Shown here: positions 26,301 to 33,488 of the stretch, in pieces
Position numbering within the stretch: the stretch's first letter is position 1
How the letters are laid out: every line of letters starts with the position of its first letter
Origin: Methylobacterium sp. Leaf117
GTDB lineage: Bacteria; Pseudomonadota; Alphaproteobacteria; Rhizobiales; Beijerinckiaceae
Length of the DNA: 64,000 bases
Assembly: GCF_001422985.1 (NCBI RefSeq)
Contig: NZ_LMNL01000034.1
Coordinates: 385,099-449,098 of the forward strand
Direction of reading: 5' to 3'
The notes under the pieces: model-generated
Database searches by the model: none
What the model was told of the DNA's origin: nothing
Seen by the model: only the letters and a program-made list of their open reading frames with translations
Translations under genes and position numbers: made by a program

Positions 26301-29179
26301 CCGAAGGTAAACGTTCCCGGGGCTGTGTAATCGAAGGCGTCCAGCCAATCCGCCTTGTTGAACACGTAGGGGACGGTTGGCATCGCCACGGTGCGCGTAA
26401 CCGTCTCAGAGCCGTTCGCGGCCGTGAGGGTCATGCTTCGCGTGGAGCCGATTGCACCGACGTCTCGGTTCCACTGCTGGAGCAAGTACGGCTCGCCGCG
26501 CTTGCCCTGAACCGAGAACTGAGCGTTCGGGTCCGAGACCGAGATCGTGGCGTTCGGGATCGTAGTCGACACCATCGCGAGGTGTCGGCCGCGCCACGTC
26601 TCGACGGTCATGCTGTCCTGGGGCTGATTATTCAGCATTAGGAGCGAGACCGTGCCTGTCGGCGATGTCGAGGCAGTTGCGCCGCTATTGCCTCGAGCCG
26701 CGTCGGCCTTCAGGCGGCCAATGATGCCGTCACGGGTACCGGTGGTCCAGACGCCGGAATGCAGATGCCAGGACTTGCGGATGCCCTGGAAACCGGTCTG
26801 CAAGGGGCGTACCGCTGTGTGGGTCTGCGCCGGCTTGCTCCAGGCGGCCGAGATCGTCTCGATACCGTCCCGCAGGAGCCTCAACGTCGTGCCGTCGTAG
26901 GTCAGAACGTAGCTGTGCCACGCATTGAGGGTCGCATCGGTGGCCTCAGTCCCGATGACGGAGGTTCCAACGATCGCGAGCTTTGTGCTGCTGGCGGCAT
27001 AGCGGGCCAGGAGCGCGCCAGTGCCGCCGAGGAACTGCCAGATCACCTTGAGCGAGGACGCCGTGGATCCGGCGCTGACATAGTCGACCCACGAGATGAT
27101 GAAGGGCTGCGCGGCCGCGTTAATGGCCCCGTAGAAGGCCGCATCGGTGGTGTTCTCGAGGTATTGGTTCAGGCCATCTCCCGTGACGCCCTTCTGCCCC
27201 GGCTGGAGACCGACCACGAATTGCGTTTGCTTGTAGGGAACCGTCGTCGCAACGCTGTTGATGACCTTGAAAGCGTTGGGCGACTTGCCCTGCACAACAC
27301 GCGCAAGCTCATTCATCTTCGAGTTGCGAGTGGCCGAGTCGTCTACGAAAATCGTGCTCTGGTCGTTGAAGTCGAACGAAGCGACTGCGCCCGGCCACGC
27401 GCCCGGCTGGACTTGACCACTGGCCTCCGCGAACGTGGTCACGAGATTGTCGACGCGGGTTTTCAGGGCCGCTCGAGCCGAGAGAGCTCCGGTGTCCGTC
27501 GTGTCTGGCAGCGAGGCCAGCATCAGGTACAGGCGGTCTTTCTGAGCCTGAGTGGCCATGGGCTCAGAGGCGGCGATGATGCGCTCGAAGAGCGGGGCCG
27601 GCGCGCCGAAGCCCGTCGCGTAGGCGTAGGCATCCATCACAGGGTAGCGATAGAGCGCCGTCGCCAGATAGAGCGGGTGCGTCCCGTCCTGCAACGTCAT
27701 GCCCGGCAGGACTTGCTTGATCCAATCCCACGAATTTAGGAAGGCCGTATAGCCGTCGTATTGCGCTGCCTGATACTTCGCGTTCCAGGAGCCATCGACC
27801 GTCCGGATCGTCGGATAGTAGGCGTTGATGTTGTAGAAGCGATTGCCGAGGTTCTGGTTCGTGATGCTGACGTTGGGGCCGTCAACAACGTTCTCCTGGA
27901 GGATGCCGGTGGCAGAGCCACTATCGAAGTTGGTCGGGTTCACGAAATTCGGGGCGAGAAGCTGGAGTTTGTGGCCCCGGGCGCTAGCCCACGAAACGAT
28001 CGCTTCGCCGTCGGCCTTGATCCGGTCTTTCCCGGCTTGATTGAGGCCGTCCCAATTTCCGTTGCCAAGAAATTCGTTCACGCCGAAGTCGACAATGAAC
28101 CGCTTGATGTACGGGCGCGCGGGGTAGGGAGCGAGACCGTCGAAAAACGTCTGGAGCTGCTCGGTGAGCATGTCGGCAGGCTTCGCGCCAGATCGAGCGC
28201 GGACGTAGAAGATCGGATCACCGCCAGGGTAGGCCTTCCGAGCCTCTTCGTAGAGCTGCCCGATTCCCATCGCGTTGATGCCGATCGACATGCTGGCGAC
28301 GCCGAAGATCGGATTGCGCAGGGGGTCGGTCTGACGCTGCACCGGCCCCATAACCTTGAAGGCATGGGCGGTCGTGGAGGTGTAGGTCATGCGCAGGCGC
28401 GCGTTGGCGGGCATGCTCGGCAGATCGATGAGCTGATCCGCATAGCGGGTCGGGGTGGGGTTGCCCGTGGTAGAGGGAACTGTGTCGAAGCTCAGGCCCG
28501 GGATAGCGGTATAGGTGGCGCCGCTGTCCGTGGTGTAATCGAAGGCCACGGTCCGGTTCGCGGTGACACCGCTCGTCGTCGTGAACCACAGAAGGCCGCC
28601 CGGAGACGCTATGCCAGATGATAGAGTCCACTCGATTACGACGGGCGTATTTGCCAAGGTGCTGACCGTAACGAGATCCTTGTTCGCCGGGCTCGCCAGA
28701 AGGGCGGGCGAAGGATCCTGGCTGGTGTAGCCAGTTGCAACGGCTGAGGAGAGCGGCACGCGCCAATCGGTGACGGGTACAACGACGGTGGCGGCCGCGG
28801 CCAGGGTGATGGACTTCTGCGCGCTCTGTGCGCTCTCGCCGGCGGAGTTCACGGCCGACAGGGAGTAGTAGAGGGTCTCGCCAGGGGTGCGGTTGAGATC
28901 CTGGTACGGCGAGGCGGTCGAGATCGTTCCGATGAGGACTCGAGTCCCGCTGACCGTGCCACGATAGAGCTTGTGCGCCGTGATGGGTGCGCCGTTCCCC
29001 GAGCCGTCGATCCAGGCGACCGTAACCGTGGTTCCGGACGTCGAGACTGCGAGCGTCGGAGCATCCGGAGCCGAAGGGATTGGCGGTAGCGTGCCGCCAC
29101 CAGCCGATGTGCCCTCTTTCCGCCCCCGCAACCCGAGAGCCTGAAGACGCAGCGGCCTGCGCAGCCCGAGCACAGCCAT
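23369..29179 (-). CDS. Giant adhesin/depolymerase with SGNH and GH16-like domains
   Basis: 1936 aa, from MAVLGLRRPLRLQAL. Domains in order: fibronectin-III near 35-135; an SGNH hydrolase-like part near 285-515, with candidate Ser near 296-298 (ASMSIGIN), Asn368 in DFGVNEF and D498-GT-H501; a LamG-like sandwich near 640-840; a second beta region; and a GH16-like domain near 1280-1480 with E1366-T-D1368-V-M-E1371 (PPETDVMEQDG) and the later FHSYQC...YAQDG pattern. A helical C-terminus ends QKWAVPGHAA. It could deacetylate and cut host polysaccharide as a tail spike. Catalytic activity is inferred from motifs only. Confidence 0.75.
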   Translation of the reverse strand: MAVLGLRRPLRLQALGLRGRKEGTSAGGGTLPPIPSAPDAPTLAVSTSGTTVTVAWIDGSGNGAPITAHKLYRGTVSGTRVLIGTISTASPYQDLNRTPGETLYYSLSAVNSAGESAQSAQKSITLAAAATVVVPVTDWRVPLSSAVATGYTSQDPSPALLASPANKDLVTVSTLANTPVVIEWTLSSGIASPGGLLWFTTTSGVTANRTVAFDYTTDSGATYTAIPGLSFDTVPSTTGNPTPTRYADQLIDLPSMPANARLRMTYTSTTAHAFKVMGPVQRQTDPLRNPIFGVASMSIGINAMGIGQLYEEARKAYPGGDPIFYVRARSGAKPADMLTEQLQTFFDGLAPYPARPYIKRFIVDFGVNEFLGNGNWDGLNQAGKDRIKADGEAIVSWASARGHKLQLLAPNFVNPTNFDSGSATGILQENVVDGPNVSITNQNLGNRFYNINAYYPTIRTVDGSWNAKYQAAQYDGYTAFLNSWDWIKQVLPGMTLQDGTHPLYLATALYRYPVMDAYAYATGFGAPAPLFERIIAASEPMATQAQKDRLYLMLASLPDTTDTGALSARAALKTRVDNLVTTFAEASGQVQPGAWPGAVASFDFNDQSTIFVDDSATRNSKMNELARVVQGKSPNAFKVINSVATTVPYKQTQFVVGLQPGQKGVTGDGLNQYLENTTDAAFYGAINAAAQPFIISWVDYVSAGSTASSLKVIWQFLGGTGALLARYAASSTKLAIVGTSVIGTEATDATLNAWHSYVLTYDGTTLRLLRDGIETISAAWSKPAQTHTAVRPLQTGFQGIRKSWHLHSGVWTTGTRDGIIGRLKADAARGNSGATASTSPTGTVSLLMLNNQPQDSMTVETWRGRHLAMVSTTIPNATISVSDPNAQFSVQGKRGEPYLLQQWNRDVGAIGSTRSMTLTAANGSETVTRTVAMPTVPYVFNKADWLDAFDYTAPGTFTFGSGANSSRIKTATGFLNGHVRVSPAGDGAEPGTTAPTFDTSTNRMRLTKSASQYLKLSTDAKNDDWRALTGARKSTYTHIVIAIPVTLDVDANTPLVSYSDAGGFTKTALRMVPKADGSHPVSTMRQAGGVNSFAADMGQSMLNTEGLIAVGTPFMATTVMNGEMTWNAIWDRRPAEPVKNDYADAVIVECELGRMGTAYSDMIVLWEGIKKDDICPSELRAILAGIRFQNPGMGLPNVPDYRVPLDMSGVDAPRWKAEDTNWDFSPSYEADVSLPGAWSFNHDNANLLGTTAANGTEVAYHMDLRSSTYLASGLNLQERLPGNILRESAIPISTAPIPQAAKDYITGLPREGGVTYTHLGAYRMTRNWQSYIYGMPEVVGKNPKSRTGVFACMMWDVADAGGHPPETDVMEQDGPKGRISTGVHQNARWPIGGTRRAISQVSFGPSATDKEFHSYQCIKDAASDTWVYAQDGWVIYVQEAQKGLRINSVKAWRAALKANSPAGIRGSGIVLPTGQTSGAIRLSLVNAGGGVPATFMGLVTNGELVDIAYDNDPNVPTTPLSSSALAFMPGNYKDDSALTLKLATGAAINCTTVPDASLVSVGINDPRFYDGFHTGMYLIANMAMGGASFAGIPDPNISADLFVSNMRISPMKRAPANITTTIQTRANSHCTDLFAAIAARGSAVPDADKALFATMISNMMALERRWDREMDGSDQKWDRVNAKSIWDGIGQFYLSVGPWSDLVDIKDPSSIFTVSGDPVKSNDKGRTFDGRAGGGQLIDTVKNLRTNNALANLFRNDDNGFSVILSDNAMTGSAAMAPIVGAGATVQLAIGGPSLTRALTVKDITTTVSRSVPDCFNVRQGHAMDSIADLGRVFMQPGFYSSSRDEARYEVRKNGIRNAAYYGSYFTGRDYINGHSGGVTPTESFKIGSHSAGVQGATASVAGALTHRGWKEEEVAEAYRLMKPLLQKWAVPGHAA

Positions 29180-29183
29180 CGTC

Positions 29184-29498
29184 TTAAGCCGCGATCCAGG
29201 CGAGCTTGTCGCCTGATGAGCAGAAGATGTTCCGGGTCTCGTTTGCCGGCACGAAGATGCGCGTGCCAGTTGAGGCGTTGGGTGCGGCGCCGATCGCGAC
29301 GTAGATGTCTGCCGACGAGCGGATTTCGAAGGACGGGTCGCCCGTATCTTCGGCGACCGCGGGCGCACCCTTATCAGTCGTGCCTGCGGCGGCCATGGTC
29401 TGCGACCAGACCGGGGGCGACAGAATCAGGGAACGATTGTTGAGGCCGCTCTTGCCTCCGATGTACCCGCACGCGATGTGCACGCCCGAAAGAGCCAT
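29184..29498 (-). CDS. Small structural-type protein before the giant gene (104 aa)
   Basis: A soluble beta-rich protein, MALSGVHIACGYIGGKSGL, with a C-terminal half (SFEIRSSADIYVAIGAAP, TRIFVPANETRNIFCSSGDK) like small phage cap or head-tail accessory proteins. It ends 5 bases before the giant gene start, so the two form one unit. Confidence 0.65.
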   Translation of the reverse strand: MALSGVHIACGYIGGKSGLNNRSLILSPPVWSQTMAAAGTTDKGAPAVAEDTGDPSFEIRSSADIYVAIGAAPNASTGTRIFVPANETRNIFCSSGDKLAWIAA

Positions 29499-29534
29499 GG
29501 CTGACGTCTCCTGTGATGAAGGGTGGTGAGGCGG

Positions 29535-30200
29535 TTACGCCTGCCAGTTGGCAGCGATGGCGCTGGGCACGCGCTCGGCCCACTGCTTGGCGGTGGCCTC
29601 GACATCGAGGCGCTTGCGCAGCTTGGCCTGCCGGACCAGGACAAAGATGACGACGAAGGAGCGGCCGGCGGTTGGCCCGGCCTCTCGGATGGCTCGAAAC
29701 GACTTCCGGCCCTGGTATCGGGCCGCTTGGCGCCGGTAGAACGCGTCGGCGACGAGGACACCGCCGGTTTTGGTCGGCACGAACCGCAGTTTGATGCCGG
29801 TCTCACGCTCCCAGGCCGCCGGGGTCAGCCCGTTACCGGTCGAGCCCTTGGTTCGGCGCCGTGAGGTCTGTCGAACACCGGCATCTGGGGTCGGAATCGC
29901 GAGGAATTTGCCGTTTTTTGAGGTGATCGTGACGCCACGGTCGAAGGCGTCGATCAATTTGGCCGCGTTCGAATAGAGATAGGCCGACGCCTCGGTGCTT
30001 TCGCCTGTTTTCGGGAAGGTCAGGCCTCGCCAGGTGTTCGAGAGGCGCTTTCCGAGGCCCGCAGCAACCACATCGTCGCGCAGATCCTGTTTCAGGCCGT
30101 CCGTCACCTCGCGCATGCCGGCGGTGACCGATTTGGCGATCTGCACCTCGGTACCGGAGAGCAGCGCGCGCACATCCGGGACCTGAGCGGAGAACTTCAC
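29535..30200 (-). CDS. DUF6441-type head-tail connector protein (lambda Z position)
   Basis: At 221 aa with a basic middle (QTSRRRTKGS) and a helical C-terminus, it resembles the DUF6441 phage family that occupies the lambda Z place between FII-like and U-like genes. Its start overlaps the upstream gene. Role in tail completion is inferred from order. Confidence 0.7.
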   Translation of the reverse strand: MKFSAQVPDVRALLSGTEVQIAKSVTAGMREVTDGLKQDLRDDVVAAGLGKRLSNTWRGLTFPKTGESTEASAYLYSNAAKLIDAFDRGVTITSKNGKFLAIPTPDAGVRQTSRRRTKGSTGNGLTPAAWERETGIKLRFVPTKTGGVLVADAFYRRQAARYQGRKSFRAIREAGPTAGRSFVVIFVLVRQAKLRKRLDVEATAKQWAERVPSAIAANWQA

Positions 30201-30553
30201 GGCTCGTCCGGCTCGTCGGGTGCGAGCGCGGTCACTTCGCAGGTCCGGACCAGCTTGCGTGCGTCGATCCTGGAGAGGCCGATGACCTGGACCGTCTCCC
30301 TGACCGCGCCATCCTCGCCCAGAATGTCGACGACATCGCCCTTGGCGGGCTCGGCAACCTCGGAGGTCCGGATCTCGATCAGGGTGGCGCTCAAATCGAA
30401 CTGATTGCCCTGCAGGCCGACGATAGCCTCGGGCGACCGATAGCGGACGCGCACGGGCAAGCCCTCACTGGACCCGCCCGCACGCCAAATTGCGTCTTCG
30501 GCCATGTTCGGATCGTTGAACATGGCGTCGACCGCCAGAGCGAAGGTGCTCAT
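30197..30553 (-). CDS. Head-tail joining protein (lambda FII-like)
   Basis: 118 aa, with the small beta-barrel pattern of connector proteins (GLPVRVRYRSPEAIV, then AEPAKGDVVDILGEDGAVRETVQVIG). It overlaps both neighbours by 4 bases, inside the head-gene operon. Confidence 0.72.
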   Translation of the reverse strand: MSTFALAVDAMFNDPNMAEDAIWRAGGSSEGLPVRVRYRSPEAIVGLQGNQFDLSATLIEIRTSEVAEPAKGDVVDILGEDGAVRETVQVIGLSRIDARKLVRTCEVTALAPDEPDEP

Positions 30554-30834
30554 TTCGGCGCGCGCAGCGCCTCACTGATGTCGGCCTTGGTCTTGGCCTT
30601 CGAGATGTCGACATCGCGCTCCTTGGCCAGAGCCTCGAGCTCGGCCTTGGTCTTGCCGTCCAGGTCGTCCGCGCCCGACGCATCGGGCTCAGGGCCCTTC
30701 TCGCCGGAGATGGCGCCACCGTCACCGGCGTCGTTGACCACCTCGTGGGTGCCGGCCTGAAGCGCGGTCTGCGCCTCGTCCCAACCCAGGGTGACGACCT
30801 CGCCGTCCTTGTTGCCCTTTTCGCGCAACCGCAT
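30550..30834 (-). CDS. FI-position protein with HeH/SAP-like C-terminus (94 aa)
   Basis: The start is the ATG at 30834 (MRLREKGNKDGEVV). The middle is an acidic linker, and the last 30 residues (KTKAELEALAKERDVDISKA) match the helix-extension-helix/SAP fold seen at the end of many phage head proteins. By position it matches lambda FI, which helps terminase dock on proheads. Confidence 0.7.
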   Translation of the reverse strand: MRLREKGNKDGEVVTLGWDEAQTALQAGTHEVVNDAGDGGAISGEKGPEPDASGADDLDGKTKAELEALAKERDVDISKAKTKADISEALRAPK

Positions 30835-30845
30835 GGTCGCCTCCG

Positions 30846-31901
30846 TCAGTTCGAGGTGGTACCGCGCACGAGCAGCGCAGGGCGCTTCACGAGCGGGAGC
30901 GGGTTGGATTCGGTGTGGATGTCCATGCCCTTGCCGAACTTCTTCGGCTCGAGCGGGGCCACGAACACCTCGGAGTCGGCGCTGTTCGGGGCCTGGTTCA
31001 CGCTTCCCCAGAAATCCGGGGGCGCCCAGAAGTTGGTGAAGGTGTCGGTGGTGCCGAGCGGGATGAAGCGGACATCGCCGGCCGGGATGAAGCGCTGCGG
31101 CGCGCTGGTGGTGCCATCCTCCTGCATGAAGGACGCGCTGCCGCGGTACTCCTCGAAGGTGATACCACCGAACTCGAAGCCCTTGCGGACGTCCTGACGA
31201 AGGGGGTTCGGCGCCGAAGCGTAGTACGTGTAGGCCTGCTTCACGCTGGCGTGGGAGATGAACTTCCGGAACCACTCCGGTGAGCACAGGGCGTGGATGC
31301 CCGTCATGGTCTCGCCGAGGAGGTTGTCCTCCATGTAGCCGGTGACGTCCTGGCATTTGCCGACGACGTCGGTGCTGGCGGTCCCCAGAGCGAAGTCAAC
31401 CACCTGCTCGGTGACGCCGAAGGCCGTGAACAGGTTCAGCAGCACGCTGCCGTCCGAGTCGCGGATGATGCCCTTCACGGCACCCATCCGCAGGTTCTCC
31501 AGCGTGATGGCGTGCTTGCGCCGCATCGTGATCAGCTTCCGGTTGAGGAAGCCGAGCACCGTCTCCAGGCCCGCATCGCCACCGGCGGTGAGCGCCAGCA
31601 TGTTCTGCACGTCCGTGGCGAGGACGCTGTCCTCGTGCGGGATGTGCGGGACCACGAAGGAGGCGGGCTTCTGCTTGCCGCGGGTGCCGAGACTGGCCGG
31701 GCCTCCGCGCGGGCGAGTCGGCAGCAGGTTAAGTACGCCGTTCTCGATCATCACGATGACCGAGGTCGTCGCGATCGGCTCGGCCGCGAAGATGCCGAGC
31801 TCATTGATGCGGCCGTAGGCGTTCGGCACCAGCGAGATGTTGCCGGTGAGCGAGGCCGCCGAGAATGCGTCCTGGTTGAAGATGTCGAGGATGGTGGGCA
31901 T
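30846..31901 (-). CDS. E: Major capsid protein (lambda E family)
   Basis: 351 aa, the usual size. It starts MPTILDIFNQDAFSAASLT and shows the E-family signature through VPHIPHEDSVLATDVQN, TMRRKHAITLENLRMGAVKG and the C-terminal PLVKRPALLVRG. It forms the icosahedral shell, with the decoration gene just upstream. Confidence 0.93.
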   Translation of the reverse strand: MPTILDIFNQDAFSAASLTGNISLVPNAYGRINELGIFAAEPIATTSVIVMIENGVLNLLPTRPRGGPASLGTRGKQKPASFVVPHIPHEDSVLATDVQNMLALTAGGDAGLETVLGFLNRKLITMRRKHAITLENLRMGAVKGIIRDSDGSVLLNLFTAFGVTEQVVDFALGTASTDVVGKCQDVTGYMEDNLLGETMTGIHALCSPEWFRKFISHASVKQAYTYYASAPNPLRQDVRKGFEFGGITFEEYRGSASFMQEDGTTSAPQRFIPAGDVRFIPLGTTDTFTNFWAPPDFWGSVNQAPNSADSEVFVAPLEPKKFGKGMDIHTESNPLPLVKRPALLVRGTTSN

Positions 31902-31905
31902 CGGC

Positions 31906-32286
31906 TTACGCTCCTTCGCGCACGATGATGCCCGCCGCCTTCAGCTGGCCGCTGGCCGCTGCGCGCTTCGTCGCATCGTTGATGGTGGGGCCGTAGATCA
32001 GGCCGTTGTGGCTCACGACGGCGTGCCGGGAGACGATGACGGTCTTCTGGTCGGCGCTGGTGGCGTCGACCGCGGTGAACAGCACCGCCACGGCGGTCTG
32101 CGAGCCGTCGGAGCCCGAGGCGGCGGCGGGGACGTACTTGCCGGTGGCGGCCACCTGGGCGAGCACGGTGCCGGTCTTCAGCTTGCCAGAACCCGAGGCG
32201 ATGATGGCCGTGTCGCGGCTGCGGTAGCTGCCGTCCTCGACCTTGAGCCAGTCGGACCCGACAAGGGCGGTTTCGAGAAGTGCCAT
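31906..32286 (-). CDS. D: Head decoration protein (lambda D-like)
   Basis: 126 aa, starting MALLETALVGSDWLKVEDGS. The beta-tulip pattern of gpD is visible (SGKLKTGTVLAQVAATGKYVPA, AVAVLFTAVDATSADQKTVIV). It trimerises on the expanded capsid. It lies between protease/scaffold and capsid genes exactly as in lambda. Confidence 0.9.
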   Translation of the reverse strand: MALLETALVGSDWLKVEDGSYRSRDTAIIASGSGKLKTGTVLAQVAATGKYVPAAASGSDGSQTAVAVLFTAVDATSADQKTVIVSRHAVVSHNGLIYGPTINDATKRAAASGQLKAAGIIVREGA

Positions 32287-32288
32287 GA

Positions 32289-32777
32289 TCAGGCTCCCTT
32301 GGTCAGGCCAGCCCGCTTCAGCTCACGCTGCATGCTGGTGGCGGATGCGGTGGGCCCAGCGTTGCCGAGCGCGGCGGGGACGTGAGAGGAGACCGAGGTC
32401 TGTTCCTCGCTCGCCACGAGCTTGTCGAAGAGCGCTGCCCGGGCCTGCTCGACCGTCTTGCCCTCGGCGAGCATGGTGGCGTCGAGGTCGGCCGGCAGGG
32501 TCGGGTCCTTGCGGCGGGCCAGCGCGACGAGGTTCTTGACCTCGCCGGCCGCGCCGATGCGCTCCTTGGCCTGAGCCACGGTCGCGCCTTCGGCGAGAAG
32601 GCTAGCGGCCATGGCCGGCACGCCGCCCGCGACGCAGAGGGTGACGATCTCGGAAGCGTCGGCGCGCGACACCGTGGAGGCGGTCGCGGTAGGCTTGGCG
32701 CCGTCAACGACCGCAGCTAGAGCGGCGGTCGGGTTCTCGGGAATGACGGGTTCGTTGCCCGCCGGTGCGTTCGCCAT
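32289..32777 (-). CDS. Nested scaffold protein (lambda Nu3-like), in-frame start
   Basis: Inside the protease gene, AAGGA lies 7 bases before an in-frame ATG (MANAPAGNEPVIPENP). This yields a 162-aa helical protein equal to the protease C-terminus, the same arrangement as Nu3 within lambda C. The ribosome site is stronger than at most starts nearby. Confidence 0.75.
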   Translation of the reverse strand: MANAPAGNEPVIPENPTAALAAVVDGAKPTATASTVSRADASEIVTLCVAGGVPAMAASLLAEGATVAQAKERIGAAGEVKNLVALARRKDPTLPADLDATMLAEGKTVEQARAALFDKLVASEEQTSVSSHVPAALGNAGPTASATSMQRELKRAGLTKGA

Positions 32778-33461
32778 GGGTTTTTCCTTCAGGCGTGGGG
32801 GGACGGCCGGCGAGGCCGCGGTGGGGCGAGCGCGTTTTGTCCACGCACGCTGATCGGCCAGGGCGACTAGGCGCTCCGGCGGATGTTCAAAGAGGCGGTA
32901 GTCGAAGGCTGTCGGCTCGGGCGCAGCGTCGTCGTTGGCCGCGCGCGCTAGCGTCCGGTCGGCGTAGCCGGCGGTGACGGCCTCCTCCGCTGTCATCCAG
33001 ACCTCGGCCTGCATGTCGGCCCGGGCCTCGGCGACAGTCTTGCCGGTCTTCTCGGCGTAGATGCCGGCCATAGCCGTCGCGAGCGCGGTCAGCGCTTTAA
33101 TCTGCAGCTCGTGATCGTCGATCGTGCCGAAAGTGAAGCCCGAGGGGTCGTGCACCATCATCAGGGCGCCAAGCGACATCACGACCTCATCGCCAGCCAT
33201 GGCGATGACGGACGCAGCCGACGCGGCGATGCCTTCGACGACGATGACCTTGCGTCCGCGGTGCGCGGCGATGGCCGAGTGGATGGCCGCGCCCTCGGTG
33301 GCGATGCCGCCACCGCTGTTCAGCCGGATGGTGACGTCCTGGTCGCGCCCGACCTGTGCCAGGGCGAAGATGACGTCCGAGGCGGTGAAGCACTCGTCCC
33401 AGTAGAGATCGCCGACCGTCCCTGAGAGGATGATCTCGTTCCCATTGACCAGAGCGGCCAT
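32289..33461 (-). CDS. C: Head maturation protease, ClpP type, with scaffold tail (lambda C-like)
   Basis: The N-terminal 200 residues are a ClpP-like serine protease: RLNSGGGIATEGAAI, nucleophile Ser84 in AASAASVIAMAG, and His104 in MMVHDPSGF. The C-terminal 160 residues are Ala/Glu-rich helical scaffold. Full length 390 aa. It cleaves scaffold and itself during prohead maturation. A strong internal start gives the scaffold alone. Confidence 0.9.
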   Translation of the reverse strand: MAALVNGNEIILSGTVGDLYWDECFTASDVIFALAQVGRDQDVTIRLNSGGGIATEGAAIHSAIAAHRGRKVIVVEGIAASAASVIAMAGDEVVMSLGALMMVHDPSGFTFGTIDDHELQIKALTALATAMAGIYAEKTGKTVAEARADMQAEVWMTAEEAVTAGYADRTLARAANDDAAPEPTAFDYRLFEHPPERLVALADQRAWTKRARPTAASPAVPPRLKEKPMANAPAGNEPVIPENPTAALAAVVDGAKPTATASTVSRADASEIVTLCVAGGVPAMAASLLAEGATVAQAKERIGAAGEVKNLVALARRKDPTLPADLDATMLAEGKTVEQARAALFDKLVASEEQTSVSSHVPAALGNAGPTASATSMQRELKRAGLTKGA

Positions 33462-33488
33462 GGTGCCTCCGTGAAAGGATGTGGCCGC

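Noticed and set aside
29180..29368. N-terminal extension of the giant protein
   Set aside because: The 63 extra residues overlap the 104-aa gene and are low-complexity Arg/Ser/Thr; the ATG at 29179 starts a sensible protein.
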